Shown: positions 8,046 through 16,181, counted from the stretch's first letter. The stretch: DNA of 34,514 nt from an uncultured Bacilli bacterium (GCA_934162285.1 CAKPHY010000016.1:1-34514); one strand, 5' to 3'. Numbers and translations are program-made. The notes: a model not told the origin generated them from the letters alone.

Positions 8046-9505
8046 TTCTTTAACCTTTTTATTAATTCTTCGGCTTCTGGTTTATAAATAATTTCTTCAG
8101 AAATACCTTGATCAAGCATATCTACAACATGATCTATTTCTGGAGCTATCATATCATTTAATAAGCCTTTAAGGGCACGAGCACCAGTTTCTAGTTTTAT
8201 TGCTTCGTGAGTCAAAAATCTTAAAGCTGATTCGGGTATTTCTAAAGTTATTCCTTTAGATTTCAAGAGACTTTTATAAATAACTAAATCAGAGCTAGCA
8301 CTTGTTGTAATGATTTTATATAAATCTTCTTCTGTTAATTTATTTAACTTTATTAATTTAGACAAACGCCCGATAAATTCAACTGGAATACCATATTTAA
8401 TAAATTCAGCCGGTGTATATTCTCTTTTAGAAGAAACAGATGTTGAACCAAAACCAATTTTAGATTCTTCTTTTTTAAAAGTATTTTCCATACCTGCAAA
8501 AGATCCTGAGCAAACAATTATCAAGTTTTTAGTATTATATTTTATCGGTTTTGAATCTTGTCTTACTTTAAAATTAACTTCAGATCCCGGTTCTAAAACA
8601 GCAAGTAATTCATTATAAACTTGACTTTTTACGTCTGTACCTTTTTCAGAAAAAATTAATTTATCTATTTCTTCTAAATGAAGGAATGCCCCTCTTTCTA
8701 ATTTTTTTAAATCAGAATTGGCTGCTAAATACAAGTTTACAAAAAGATCTTCAACACTTTCACCTACATAGCCAGAAGCTGAAAAACTAGCAACATTAGC
8801 TTTGTAATAAGGAAAATCAAGAAATTTAGCGAGCCTTTCTGTTATCATTGATTTACCACAACCAGAAGGACCATAGAGCAAAATATTTTGTTTTAGATCG
8901 GAAGAACCTAAAGCAATAGGATTATATACAGCAGAAACAACTTTAGATACAACTTCGTCTTGAGATAAAACATATTTTTTTATTTCATCAATCAAGCCAA
9001 CACGTGTCAACTTTATTTTTGGTTCTTCTACTACTTCTTCCTTTTTTTCTTCTTCAACAGAATTAGGATTACATTGTTTAATCAATCCATGTTCTAAATC
9101 GATTTTAACATCATACTCTTCTTCGAACATTGAAACATCATCAACATTTAAAGTCATTAAAATATCATCTAAATCAATAAAAAATATCATTTCATCTAAT
9201 TCTGATTCATAACCTGACTTAGCCAAAGCTAAAATTTCTTCTTCGGTTAATTGACGACGACTAGATTTAATCATGCGTCTACCATATTCTAACATATTTT
9301 CTAAAGAAACAGCTCTTGAATAACCATAATCTTTATTTTCTTTAAAAGCTTCAGTTACTTCCAAATATTCATTACCAGATCCATCAATAAATTTATCATC
9401 AATAATATTGCCTTCTAAAACTTCAACCGGAAATAAAACTAACAAGTCATCTCCTAATTCATTTTTTAATTCACAATATTTAAATGTTGTTACTATACTT
9501 TTCAT
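8042..9505 (-). CDS. ClpX-like AAA+ unfoldase with a non-zinc N-terminal domain
   Basis: This 487-residue protein has a ClpX-type AAA+ core from about residue 170: Walker A GPSGCGKS (212-219), the pore-loop motif GYVGES (245-250), Walker B AFLHLEEIDK (273-282), Arg-finger context EFIGRL, and sensor-2 TGARAL. The IGFG loop at 350-353 corresponds to the ClpP-docking loop of ClpX, so it probably feeds a ClpP-type peptidase. The Cys4 zinc-binding domain of ClpX is absent. Instead the first 145 residues are acidic and unfamiliar, followed by a Glu-rich linker. The start is ATG 9505, seven bases after GGGGG; the TTG two codons upstream is too close to it. The gene follows aspS by 22 bases and overlaps the PP-loop gene. 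Confidence 0.8.
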   Translation of the reverse strand: MKSIVTTFKYCELKNELGDDLLVLFPVEVLEGNIIDDKFIDGSGNEYLEVTEAFKENKDYGYSRAVSLENMLEYGRRMIKSSRRQLTEEEILALAKSGYESELDEMIFFIDLDDILMTLNVDDVSMFEEEYDVKIDLEHGLIKQCNPNSVEEEKKEEVVEEPKIKLTRVGLIDEIKKYVLSQDEVVSKVVSAVYNPIALGSSDLKQNILLYGPSGCGKSMITERLAKFLDFPYYKANVASFSASGYVGESVEDLFVNLYLAANSDLKKLERGAFLHLEEIDKLIFSEKGTDVKSQVYNELLAVLEPGSEVNFKVRQDSKPIKYNTKNLIIVCSGSFAGMENTFKKEESKIGFGSTSVSSKREYTPAEFIKYGIPVEFIGRLSKLIKLNKLTEEDLYKIITTSASSDLVIYKSLLKSKGITLEIPESALRFLTHEAIKLETGARALKGLLNDMIAPEIDHVVDMLDQGISEEIIYKPEAEELIKRLKK

Positions 9506-9527
9506 AACCAATCCCCCTATTTATATT

Positions 9528-10847
9528 TTATGGATTTAATCTTGTTGGACCTCTAAAAATGAACATACCTTCTTTAATTGTTGGTACATTTAATAATAGC
9601 ATGGTCAAACGATCAACTCCAATAGCAAAGCCACCATGTGGAGGACAGCCATATTTAAAGAAGTCTAAATAAAATTTAACATCTTCACCTAAGCCTTTTT
9701 CTTTAGCATTTTTACAAATCTCTTCATAACGATGCTCTCTTTGAGCACCAGTAGTTATTTCAATACCTTTCCAAATTAAATCATAGCCTTGTAAAACGCC
9801 ATTTAGATCACGCATATGATAGAAAGCTCTTTTTTCAGCAGGATATTCTGTTATAAACATGAATTCATGATTGAATTTATCACGAGCAAGTTTTTTACAT
9901 AATCTCTCAGCTTCTGTTGTTAAGTCAACTTTTTCTTCTTCTCTAACTTTATAACCATAACGAGCTTCTAATTCGGCATAAACCTCTTTTAAAGGCATTG
10001 TTGGAAATGGTAGTTTTGGTACTTCGACTTTTTCACCAAATACTTTCTCGATCTTATCACCATACTCTTCTTTTATTTTGCCTAAGGCATATGTAAGCAT
10101 TTCAGCTTCTAAATTCATAACATCATTAAAAGAATTGATATAACTAAATTCAACATCAAAGCTCGTAAATTCAGTAGCATGTTTACTAGTGTTAGAATTC
10201 TCAGCACGGAAACATGGCGCTACTTCAAATACACGTGAGAACCCACTAGCCATAGCCATTTGTTTATAAAATTGAGGACTTTGAGCTAAATAAGCTTTAC
10301 GATCAAAATATTTTACTTCAAAAACTTCAGAACCAGATTCACTTGCTGCACCAATTAGTTTTGGTGTATGAATTTCAGTGAAATTATTGTTATATAAATA
10401 TTCACGCATATATCTAACTAAATTACTTTGAATTTGAAATGTTAGCATATTTTTTTCATTTCTTAAATCGATCATACGATAATCTAAACGTGTATCTAAG
10501 TTAACATTATCAAGATCGTGATAATTAAATGGTAATTCTTCACTGCTTACACTTGTTACTTTAACTTCACTAGGAATAAGTTCCATACCATTTAATTTTA
10601 CTTTAGGATTTTCCATTACTGTTCCTTTTACTGTAATAGTACTTTCTAAAGTTAATGTTTTAAATAATTCAATCATTTCTTTATTTTTTTCTTCACTCTT
10701 TTCAAGAGTTAATTGGATTTTACCTGTTGAATCTTTTAAAATAACAAATTGAACATATTGTAGATCACGAATATTTTCTACAAATCCGCCAATTTCTATT
10801 TCTTCATTAAAATGATCTTTTAAATCTTTTATTAAAATCTTATTCAT
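9528..10847 (-). CDS. aspS: aspartyl-tRNA synthetase, archaeal/eukaryotic-type (short) form
   Basis: The 439-residue class II synthetase charges tRNA-Asp. It has an N-terminal OB-fold anticodon domain (about 1-100), the AspRS signature QSPQFYKQ, motif 2 (FRAENSNTSKHATEFTSFD), KGIEITTGAQREHRY, and motif 3 (GGFAIGVDRLTMLLL). It lacks the roughly 100-residue GAD insertion and C-terminal extension of ordinary bacterial AspRS (about 590 residues), so it is the short archaeal type found in some Firmicutes. QSPQ argues against AsnRS. In the OB fold the usual G-W-V-H context reads GFVENIRDL; loss of the Trp could mean relaxed anticodon selection, as in non-discriminating enzymes, but this is unproven. 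Its ATG overlaps the end of hisS by 8 bp. Confidence 0.88.
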   Translation of the reverse strand: MNKILIKDLKDHFNEEIEIGGFVENIRDLQYVQFVILKDSTGKIQLTLEKSEEKNKEMIELFKTLTLESTITVKGTVMENPKVKLNGMELIPSEVKVTSVSSEELPFNYHDLDNVNLDTRLDYRMIDLRNEKNMLTFQIQSNLVRYMREYLYNNNFTEIHTPKLIGAASESGSEVFEVKYFDRKAYLAQSPQFYKQMAMASGFSRVFEVAPCFRAENSNTSKHATEFTSFDVEFSYINSFNDVMNLEAEMLTYALGKIKEEYGDKIEKVFGEKVEVPKLPFPTMPLKEVYAELEARYGYKVREEEKVDLTTEAERLCKKLARDKFNHEFMFITEYPAEKRAFYHMRDLNGVLQGYDLIWKGIEITTGAQREHRYEEICKNAKEKGLGEDVKFYLDFFKYGCPPHGGFAIGVDRLTMLLLNVPTIKEGMFIFRGPTRLNP

Positions 10848-12117
10848 GTTCGTCTCCTAACTTTTCATCTAAAAATTCAATTATTTTATCTAAATCCACT
10901 TTATATTCTTCATGAGTATTATTATCTTTAACTGTTAATTTTTGATTTTTAATTTCATCAGATCCAACAATAATAACAAAATTAGCATTAAAGCGATCAG
11001 CTTGTTTAAAATTGCTTTTAAAAGCCCTATTTAAATAATCAGTATCACATTTAAAACCATTTAATCTTAAAGTTTGAACTAAAGGAACTGTATAATCTTT
11101 ACAAGAACTATCCATTGGAATAACATAAACATCCAAACTTGGTTTTGTTTCTAAATCAATTCCTTCAATTTCTAAAACAGATATTAAACGTTCCATACCT
11201 AAAGCAAATCCAACACCAGGTACATCAACATCTCCAATAGTTTTTACTAACCCATTATATCTTCCACCAGCACATAAAACATTTTGATTACCAAGTTTAT
11301 CTGATAAGGTTTCAACTTCAAAAACTGTATGTGTATAATAGTCTAATCCTCTTACAACATTAGGATCAACTTCATATTCAATTTCTAATTCATCTAAACG
11401 TTTTAATACTTCAGCAAAGTATTTTTTACTATCATCATTCAAGTAATCCAAAATTTTAGGGGCATTTTTTAAAATATCTGAATCTTTATCAACTTTGCAA
11501 TCTAAAATGCGCATAGGATTTTTTAAATATCTAGCTTTACAATCATCACATAAATCATCAATATATGGTTTAAAATATTCAAGTAAAGCTTCACGATATT
11601 TAAGTCTTGATTCAGTATCACCCAAACTATTAATTTTAACTCTTATACCTTTTAAACCAAGCATTTTATATAAATTAACAGGAATACTTATTACTTCAGC
11701 ATCAATACTAGGATCGTTAGAATTAAATACTTCAACACCTAATTGATAAAACTCACGAAAACGCCCAGCTTGAGGTTTTTCATAACGATACATTGGTCCG
11801 TAATACCAAGTTTTAGTAGGTTGATTAGCATCACCATAATACTTATTTTCAACATAAGCTCTAACAATACCTGCTGTTCCTTCAGGACGAAGGGTCATGT
11901 TACGATCACCACGATCTAAGAAATCATAAGTTTCTTTAGTAACAATATCTGTTGTTTCTCCTACACCACGATGAAAAAGTTCACTAGCCTCAAAAATAGG
12001 TGTACGCCAATATTCATAATTATATTTATCAAGAATCGTACGTGCTAAATTTAAAATATGAATAGTTTTTCTACCTAACTCTCCATTTACATCATAGGTT
12101 CCTTTTGGTTTTTGCAT
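10840..12117 (-). CDS. hisS: histidyl-tRNA synthetase
   Basis: The 425-residue class II synthetase has the HisRS signatures: the start MQKPKGTYDV, LRPEGTAGIVRAY, motif 2 YYGPMYRYEKPQAGRFREFYQ, the histidine-A loop GLDYYTHTVFE near 265, CAGGRYNGLV, and motif 3 GVGFALGMERL. The last 100 residues form the anticodon-binding domain. Length is normal for a bacterial HisRS. It is the first gene after the T-box leader, with AAAGGAGG at an ideal distance from ATG 12117. It overlaps aspS by 8 bp, so the two synthetases are co-translated, as in the hisS-aspS pair of Bacilli. Confidence 0.95.
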   Translation of the reverse strand: MQKPKGTYDVNGELGRKTIHILNLARTILDKYNYEYWRTPIFEASELFHRGVGETTDIVTKETYDFLDRGDRNMTLRPEGTAGIVRAYVENKYYGDANQPTKTWYYGPMYRYEKPQAGRFREFYQLGVEVFNSNDPSIDAEVISIPVNLYKMLGLKGIRVKINSLGDTESRLKYREALLEYFKPYIDDLCDDCKARYLKNPMRILDCKVDKDSDILKNAPKILDYLNDDSKKYFAEVLKRLDELEIEYEVDPNVVRGLDYYTHTVFEVETLSDKLGNQNVLCAGGRYNGLVKTIGDVDVPGVGFALGMERLISVLEIEGIDLETKPSLDVYVIPMDSSCKDYTVPLVQTLRLNGFKCDTDYLNRAFKSNFKQADRFNANFVIIVGSDEIKNQKLTVKDNNTHEEYKVDLDKIIEFLDEKLGDEHE

Positions 12118-12133
12118 ATTATCCTCCTTTTAA

Positions 12134-12163
12134 CAAAAAAACTCGTCAGATATAAGGACGAAT
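12134..12163 (-). terminator. regulated terminator of the T-box leader
   Basis: Minus-strand stem ATTCGTC/GACGAGT (12163-12157 with 12147-12141, one G-U pair) followed by T residues to 12135. It is mutually exclusive with the antiterminator, which uses 12161-12152. Confidence 0.85.
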
Positions 12164-12327
12164 TATCGTGGTACCACCTTATTTCATAACGAAGTTATGC
12201 ACTTAATTCTTTAACGCAGAAATACGTATGTTTTAATGTTTAATGTCTTTCTTTTAAATCAAATAAATGTTTTCACCTACCACATTTTCTCTAAAAAATA
12301 ATTTAAAATACTCTTTCAAACAACACT
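12134..12327 (-). promoter_or_regulatory. T-box riboswitch leader of the hisS-aspS operon
   Basis: The conserved T-box core AAGGTGGTACCACG lies at 12180-12167. The antiterminator can be drawn completely: helix AUAAGG/CCUUAU (12182-12177 with 12157-12152), bulge UGGUACC (12176-12170), helix ACGA/UCGU, loop UAAU. Stem I holds the loop-E pair AGTA (12312-12309) and GAA (12251-12249) on either side of an 8-bp helix TTTTAAAT/ATTTAAAA, with the AGAGA...GTGGTAGGTGAAAAC apical region between. After GAA and one base comes GACAT (12247-12243), which holds the Asp codon GAC and the His codon CAU sharing a C. Uncharged tRNA should stabilise the antiterminator and allow read-through into hisS, aspS and the downstream genes. 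Confidence 0.9.
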
Positions 12328-12333
12328 AACAAT

Positions 12334-12362
12334 ATTTTATTATTTTTTACTTTAGAAGTCAA
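12334..12362 (-). promoter_or_regulatory. promoter of the T-box operon
   Basis: Minus-strand TTGACT (12362-12357), 17-bp spacer, TAAAAT (12339-12334). The predicted start near 12327 places Stem I of the T-box immediately downstream. Confidence 0.75.
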
Positions 12363-12382
12363 TACAAACTTAAGGTAGTATT

Positions 12383-12517
12383 TTACTTAATAATAGATAA
12401 TAATAAATTAGTTAGTTCTTGTTCAGTTATTTTAGAAGTTTCAATATCAAAATTAGAGTCATTAAATTTAAATTCTGTAAAATAAGTATTTTCAAATTTA
12501 TAAATGGCAAAGGAAAA
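12383..12517 (-). pseudogene. orphan C-terminal coding relic
   Basis: A minus-strand frame without a start codon runs from just after a TGA to a TAA at 12383-12385. It reads FSFAIYKFENTYFTEF... and ends TEQELTNLLLSIIK, which has normal protein composition rather than random AT-rich sequence. It looks like the last 45 or so codons of a lost gene. I do not recognise the family. It lies between the truncated gene at 12531 and the hisS promoter, so both may come from the same deletion. Confidence 0.35.
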
Positions 12518-12530
12518 TCTAAATCACTAG

Positions 12531-13025
12531 TTATTTTTTTACATCAGCTAAATTACATAAACCACATTGCTTATAAATAATCGTGTACTCTTCTTCGTCT
12601 CTTCCTTTAATAAATTCTGTTTTCCAATTAAATTTACTATTACTTGCTTGGTTATCACGATTAACAGATTTTTCTTTTTTAATTTGGGCTTTTTTAGTAA
12701 ATGGATTTTTCGCTTTGAATGCTTTTACTATTAATGGTGACTCCATTGCTGATTTTACCATTTCTCCAAATTCTTCTTCCGTTATTTTTTCTTCACATGT
12801 TTCATAAAACGCTAACCAAAGTGCCCCACCACTTAAACAGATCCTTAATGAATTTTTGGTTAAACTTCCAATATCAGGCAGTTCTGTTACTATTTGTTTA
12901 TAACGTTTTTTAGCATTATTTTTTAATAATTTAATATTCCAATTAGGATGTTTTTTACTGAAAAAATCTAAAATAGTTTTATGCATTGCAAACCATATTA
13001 TCTTTTCACAATAAGTATACTTCAT
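12531..13025 (-). CDS. ATC hydrolase-like protein (L-2-amino-thiazoline-4-carboxylate hydrolase family), C-terminally truncated
   Basis: The 164-residue product begins YCEKIIWFAMHKTILDFF and continues with LPDIGSLTKNSL and LWLAFYETCEEKITEEEFGEMV, a pattern I associate with the Firmicute ATC-hydrolase family (PF14196 type). Members I recall are about 210-240 residues and carry, after the cysteine motif, a segment with C..LD and a final CDF-like end. Here the protein stops 9 residues after CGLC, so the C-terminal part with putative catalytic residues is missing. It is thus probably a decaying gene, or a short variant. The start ATG follows AAAGGAAG. The relic at 12383-12517 does not restore the missing part in any frame. 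Confidence 0.55.
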   Translation of the reverse strand: MKYTYCEKIIWFAMHKTILDFFSKKHPNWNIKLLKNNAKKRYKQIVTELPDIGSLTKNSLRICLSGGALWLAFYETCEEKITEEEFGEMVKSAMESPLIVKAFKAKNPFTKKAQIKKEKSVNRDNQASNSKFNWKTEFIKGRDEEEYTIIYKQCGLCNLADVKK

Positions 13026-13144
13026 TTAAATTAAACTTCCTTTCAAAACTTTCTTTTTTAATTATACCATGAACTAATTAAAATTCACTTGAGTTCTTAT
13101 TTATTCTTAAAATTATAATTTTAATTCTTATAATTAGTAATAAA

Positions 13145-13174
13145 TAAAAATCAGATGATATTAATCACCTGATT
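13145..13174 (-). terminator. intrinsic terminator of the PfkB-SIS gene
   Basis: Eleven-pair minus-strand stem AATCAGGTGAT/ATCATCTGATT (one G-U pair; 13174-13164 with 13159-13149), loop TAAT, followed by T-rich sequence. It begins four bases after the stop of the gene at 13178. Confidence 0.8.
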
Positions 13175-13177
13175 ATT

Positions 13178-15133
13178 CTATAGTTCACCTTTATAAAAAT
13201 ATATTTTCATTGCATTTTCTGAATACTTTGGTTTAGATACATCAATATCTAATATTTTACCGATATAATAGATTATAAATTGGGAAGCAATAAGTAAATC
13301 AAATTCTGCTAATATGCCATCATATTTGCTTTCAATCAGCAAACAATTAGGTTTTAAATAATTTAATAGTTCTACTTCGTAACTAGTTGTTGAATGTTGT
13401 TTAAAATATATTGAAAAGTTATTTCCTAAATTTTCATAATTAATAAATCTTCCGTGAGAGAAATTCTTTTTTTCATGAACAATACAGTTAAATACTCCTG
13501 ATTCAGTAATTTTACTTTCTAAATCGTAGCTGGCTGTGTCAGCATAATCTCCTCTAAAAATATTTATCAAATTATGTTTTTTCATTTCTTCGATCATATT
13601 ATTATCAATTAATTTTTCAATTTGATCATTCCAATAAATAATCGCATTTTCTATAAAATCATTAATATTTATATTAGAATTTGTCTTATCTAAATAGTAT
13701 TTTAAGAAGATTGCAGCTGGCGCAACAGCACCTTCAAATGATAAAAAACCTCTCTCTTTTCCCTTATTTGAAGAAGATCTATAACTCAATATGTTTTTCT
13801 TCAATATTCCTGTTTTCAAAACAATACTTTGTAATTCTCCTTTGGTAATTGCATAAATTTTTTCTTTATCAAAATCTTTAACACTATTAATAATGTCATT
13901 AGTTGTGCCAGAGTAAGAAAATAAAATAACTTTATCGATCTTATTATTATTTCTATATAAGACATCTCTAGGGTATAATGAATAAGTATTACTTCCATAC
14001 AAGGTATTTATTATTTTTGATGAAAAATACGATCCGGCATAAGAGCCACCTGTGCCTATAAATAGATAATTGCCATTACTATTAAAGTCTATTTCATCTA
14101 GTTTAATAGTTGCAGAGGAATTTATGGCATTAATGACTCTTTTTTCTAAATTATTAATATTAATGTTACATCTTTTTATTTTCTTTCTTTCATGATATGC
14201 AAATTTATCACATGTACAGAGATCATCAATTTTCTTAATTTTAAATAATGAATTAATATGCCCTCTTGCTCCCATTTTAGAAACAACTTTAGAAGTGAGT
14301 TTATTAGAATTTTCATACCATTTTTCTAATTTACTACCTTCATATTTAAAATCATTTTGAATGCTATCTTTAATTATACTTGAAAGAAATGCATCGCCTG
14401 CTCCTGTTGAATCAACTACATTTCCTTTGACGAGCAACTTAAAATTATATACATTATTTTCAACTATAAATGTTGCTCCATTTTCTCCTCTAGTAATCGT
14501 CATCAAATTAGGTTTTATAATATTATATAACTCAATATCGTTCTTCAAATTGAATCTATTTAAAAGATATTTAGTAACTCTTTCATTAAAGTTTATTATC
14601 TCTAATTTATTCTCTAACTTTTTTATTATTTCATCATCAGACATTTTTTCAAGTTCAAAATATTGTCCTAAATCAATTATTTTTTTATTTTTAGTATTAT
14701 CAATGATTAATTGATTTTTTTCATTCAAATTATCAAAAACTAAAATATCATCTTCTTTAATGTTTGAAAGAATAAAATCAGTATCTAATAAACTTTCATC
14801 ATACCACTTCTTATTATTACAGAAAGGACATCTTTTCTTTGAAGTAAAAGATAATTTCCCATTATCTGTATAATAAGAGACATGAAAACATCTTGTTCTA
14901 ACATTTTCAATGATTTTAATATTTTCTACGTCAACATTAATTTTTTCTAAACTATTAATAGCAATTTTGCCTTGAATATCATTACCACAACAAGCAAATG
15001 TTGAAGTTTTTATCCCCATTTTTGCTAAGTTTGCAATTATGTTATGTGATGTCACACCTCCATTTGCGCCTATTAATTTACCATCTTCATAATAATAATC
15101 TGTTACAAGATCACCTATACTTACTACTCTCAT
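13178..15133 (-). CDS. PfkB-family sugar kinase fused to a SIS (sugar isomerase) domain
   Basis: This 651-residue two-domain protein starts as a ribokinase-like PfkB kinase (about 1-300): IGDLVTDYYY at the N terminus, the sugar-binding GGVTSHNIIANLAKMG (25-40), and the anion-hole motif DSTGAGDAF (241-249) with the catalytic Asp. The C-terminal half (about 330-651) is a SIS domain, with GTGGSYAG at 360-367, FSYSGTT, and a late FSHGRF loop. A kinase plus an isomerase for phosphosugars suggests conversion of one unusual sugar, much as GmhA and HldE do for heptose, but the substrate is unknown. Odd features are the inserted RCPFC (101-105) and a Cys-rich linker CTCDKFAYHERKKIKRC (306-322), possible metal ligands. 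The ATG follows AAAAGGAGA. It has its own promoter and terminator. Confidence 0.8.
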   Translation of the reverse strand: MRVVSIGDLVTDYYYEDGKLIGANGGVTSHNIIANLAKMGIKTSTFACCGNDIQGKIAINSLEKINVDVENIKIIENVRTRCFHVSYYTDNGKLSFTSKKRCPFCNNKKWYDESLLDTDFILSNIKEDDILVFDNLNEKNQLIIDNTKNKKIIDLGQYFELEKMSDDEIIKKLENKLEIINFNERVTKYLLNRFNLKNDIELYNIIKPNLMTITRGENGATFIVENNVYNFKLLVKGNVVDSTGAGDAFLSSIIKDSIQNDFKYEGSKLEKWYENSNKLTSKVVSKMGARGHINSLFKIKKIDDLCTCDKFAYHERKKIKRCNININNLEKRVINAINSSATIKLDEIDFNSNGNYLFIGTGGSYAGSYFSSKIINTLYGSNTYSLYPRDVLYRNNNKIDKVILFSYSGTTNDIINSVKDFDKEKIYAITKGELQSIVLKTGILKKNILSYRSSSNKGKERGFLSFEGAVAPAAIFLKYYLDKTNSNININDFIENAIIYWNDQIEKLIDNNMIEEMKKHNLINIFRGDYADTASYDLESKITESGVFNCIVHEKKNFSHGRFINYENLGNNFSIYFKQHSTTSYEVELLNYLKPNCLLIESKYDGILAEFDLLIASQFIIYYIGKILDIDVSKPKYSENAMKIYFYKGEL

Positions 15134-15174
15134 CTTAATAATCTCCTTTTATAAATATCAATACTATTAACTAA

Positions 15175-15180
15175 ATTATA
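15175..15180 (-). promoter_or_regulatory. putative -10 box of the PfkB-SIS gene
   Basis: Minus-strand TATAAT at 15180-15175, between the terminator of the upstream operon and the ribosome binding site. The -35 region is poor (TGTCAA-like), so only the -10 is called. Confidence 0.45.
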
Positions 15181-15216
15181 CTAAATTTTAAAGGTATTGA
15201 CATTATTTTTAAAATA

Positions 15217-15251
15217 AAAATCAAAGAAAGTTTTTAGCAATCTTTGATTTT
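15217..15251 (-). terminator. intrinsic terminator of the HhH-GNAT-NUDIX operon
   Basis: Perfect 11-bp minus-strand stem AAAATCAAAGA/TCTTTGATTTT (15251-15241 with 15227-15217) with a 13-base loop, then T-rich sequence. It starts 14 bases after the NUDIX stop. Confidence 0.8.
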
Positions 15252-15264
15252 CATTTTGTTCAAA

Positions 15265-15669
15265 TTATTTATTCATAAAAAGTTGAATTTCTTTAATAAT
15301 ATGTCCAATATTACCTTCGCCGGCATATTTTTTCATATCAAAGAAATTTTCATTAATTGGTACCCATTCAAGTTCATTTACTTCCTCAATTAATTTTACT
15401 TCTTTATTTAATATTCCGAAGTATACTTCTAACGATTTATTCATTGCAACATATTCAATATTCATAAAATGAGTTAAATTGATATCATCTTCCGATATAT
15501 TAGTTTCCTCTCTTAATTCTCTATAAGCTTCATTTAAACCATCATGTTCTTTTTCTATTTTTCCACCAACTAAATTATACATTCCTAAATATGGTTCTTT
15601 AGCTCTTTTACACATTAAAGTTTTTTTCATTTCACAATCAAATACTACTATTACATTATACTTTTTCAT
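15265..15669 (-). CDS. NUDIX hydrolase (MutT-like)
   Basis: This 134-residue protein has a Nudix box (about 34-57) reading GGKIEKEHDGLNEAYRELREETNI. Compared with the canonical GX5EX7REUXEEXGU there is one extra residue before REL, and Asn replaces the final Gly. The REL-EE metal-binding residues are kept, so hydrolase activity is likely, on an oxidised dNTP, a nucleoside diphosphate derivative or a modified nucleotide. The upstream GGAGGG gives a confident start. It is the last gene of a three-gene operon after a GNAT and an HhH DNA glycosylase-like gene, a pairing that hints at nucleotide or DNA damage handling. Confidence 0.8.
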   Translation of the reverse strand: MKKYNVIVVFDCEMKKTLMCKRAKEPYLGMYNLVGGKIEKEHDGLNEAYRELREETNISEDDINLTHFMNIEYVAMNKSLEVYFGILNKEVKLIEEVNELEWVPINENFFDMKKYAGEGNIGHIIKEIQLFMNK

Positions 15670-15698
15670 TATACCCTCCTATTATTTTTTAAATCATT

Positions 15699-16181
15699 TT
15701 ATAACTTTTTTATGTTGACGAGCATTCTCGTATGATATCCTTGACTTTTATAAAAGTTAATAGCACTTTTATTATAAGCAAAACATTCTAATAAAATGTA
15801 TTCACAATTAATTGATTTAAAATATTCTTCCAATTTATTAATAAGTTGCTTGCCGATTCCTTTACTTCTAACCTTTTCAGATACAATAAACTCAGAAATC
15901 ACTCCACTTTTGGGGCACTTGTAATCTAAATAATCAAATTCATCATAAACTCTAACATATCCCATAATTAGTCCAATAACCATATTATTTTGAATAGCTA
16001 AATAACATTTACCATTATTATCTTTAATAGTTTTTAAATCTAAAAGAGCCATTTTATCTTTATATTCGCTATGAAGTTGATCTAGCCCATCTTCATCAAT
16101 TTTAATAATGTATTCTTCTAATTCTACTAATAAATTTTTCACATCGTCTAAAAATCTATCTTCATATTCAATTATTTGCAT
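15699..16181 (-). CDS. GNAT N-acetyltransferase
   Basis: The 160-residue protein shows the GNAT core: a central strand with VIGLIMGYVRV, the pyrophosphate-binding loop SEKVRSKGIGKQLINKLEEYF (about 112-132, R-x-x-G-I-G), and the C-terminal LLECFAYNKSAINFYKSQGY motif. The family transfers acetyl from acetyl-CoA to an amine; the acceptor is unknown. Its start overlaps the end of the HhH gene by 10 bp and the NUDIX gene follows after 29 bases, so the three are co-transcribed. It belongs to a different GNAT subgroup from the RimJ/L-like protein at 4183-4752. Confidence 0.85.
   Translation of the reverse strand: MQIIEYEDRFLDDVKNLLVELEEYIIKIDEDGLDQLHSEYKDKMALLDLKTIKDNNGKCYLAIQNNMVIGLIMGYVRVYDEFDYLDYKCPKSGVISEFIVSEKVRSKGIGKQLINKLEEYFKSINCEYILLECFAYNKSAINFYKSQGYHTRMLVNIKKL

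Noticed and set aside
12583..12913. Two plus-strand frames within the ATC-hydrolase-like gene
   Set aside because: Antisense to a gene with a clear family pattern, and no start signals.
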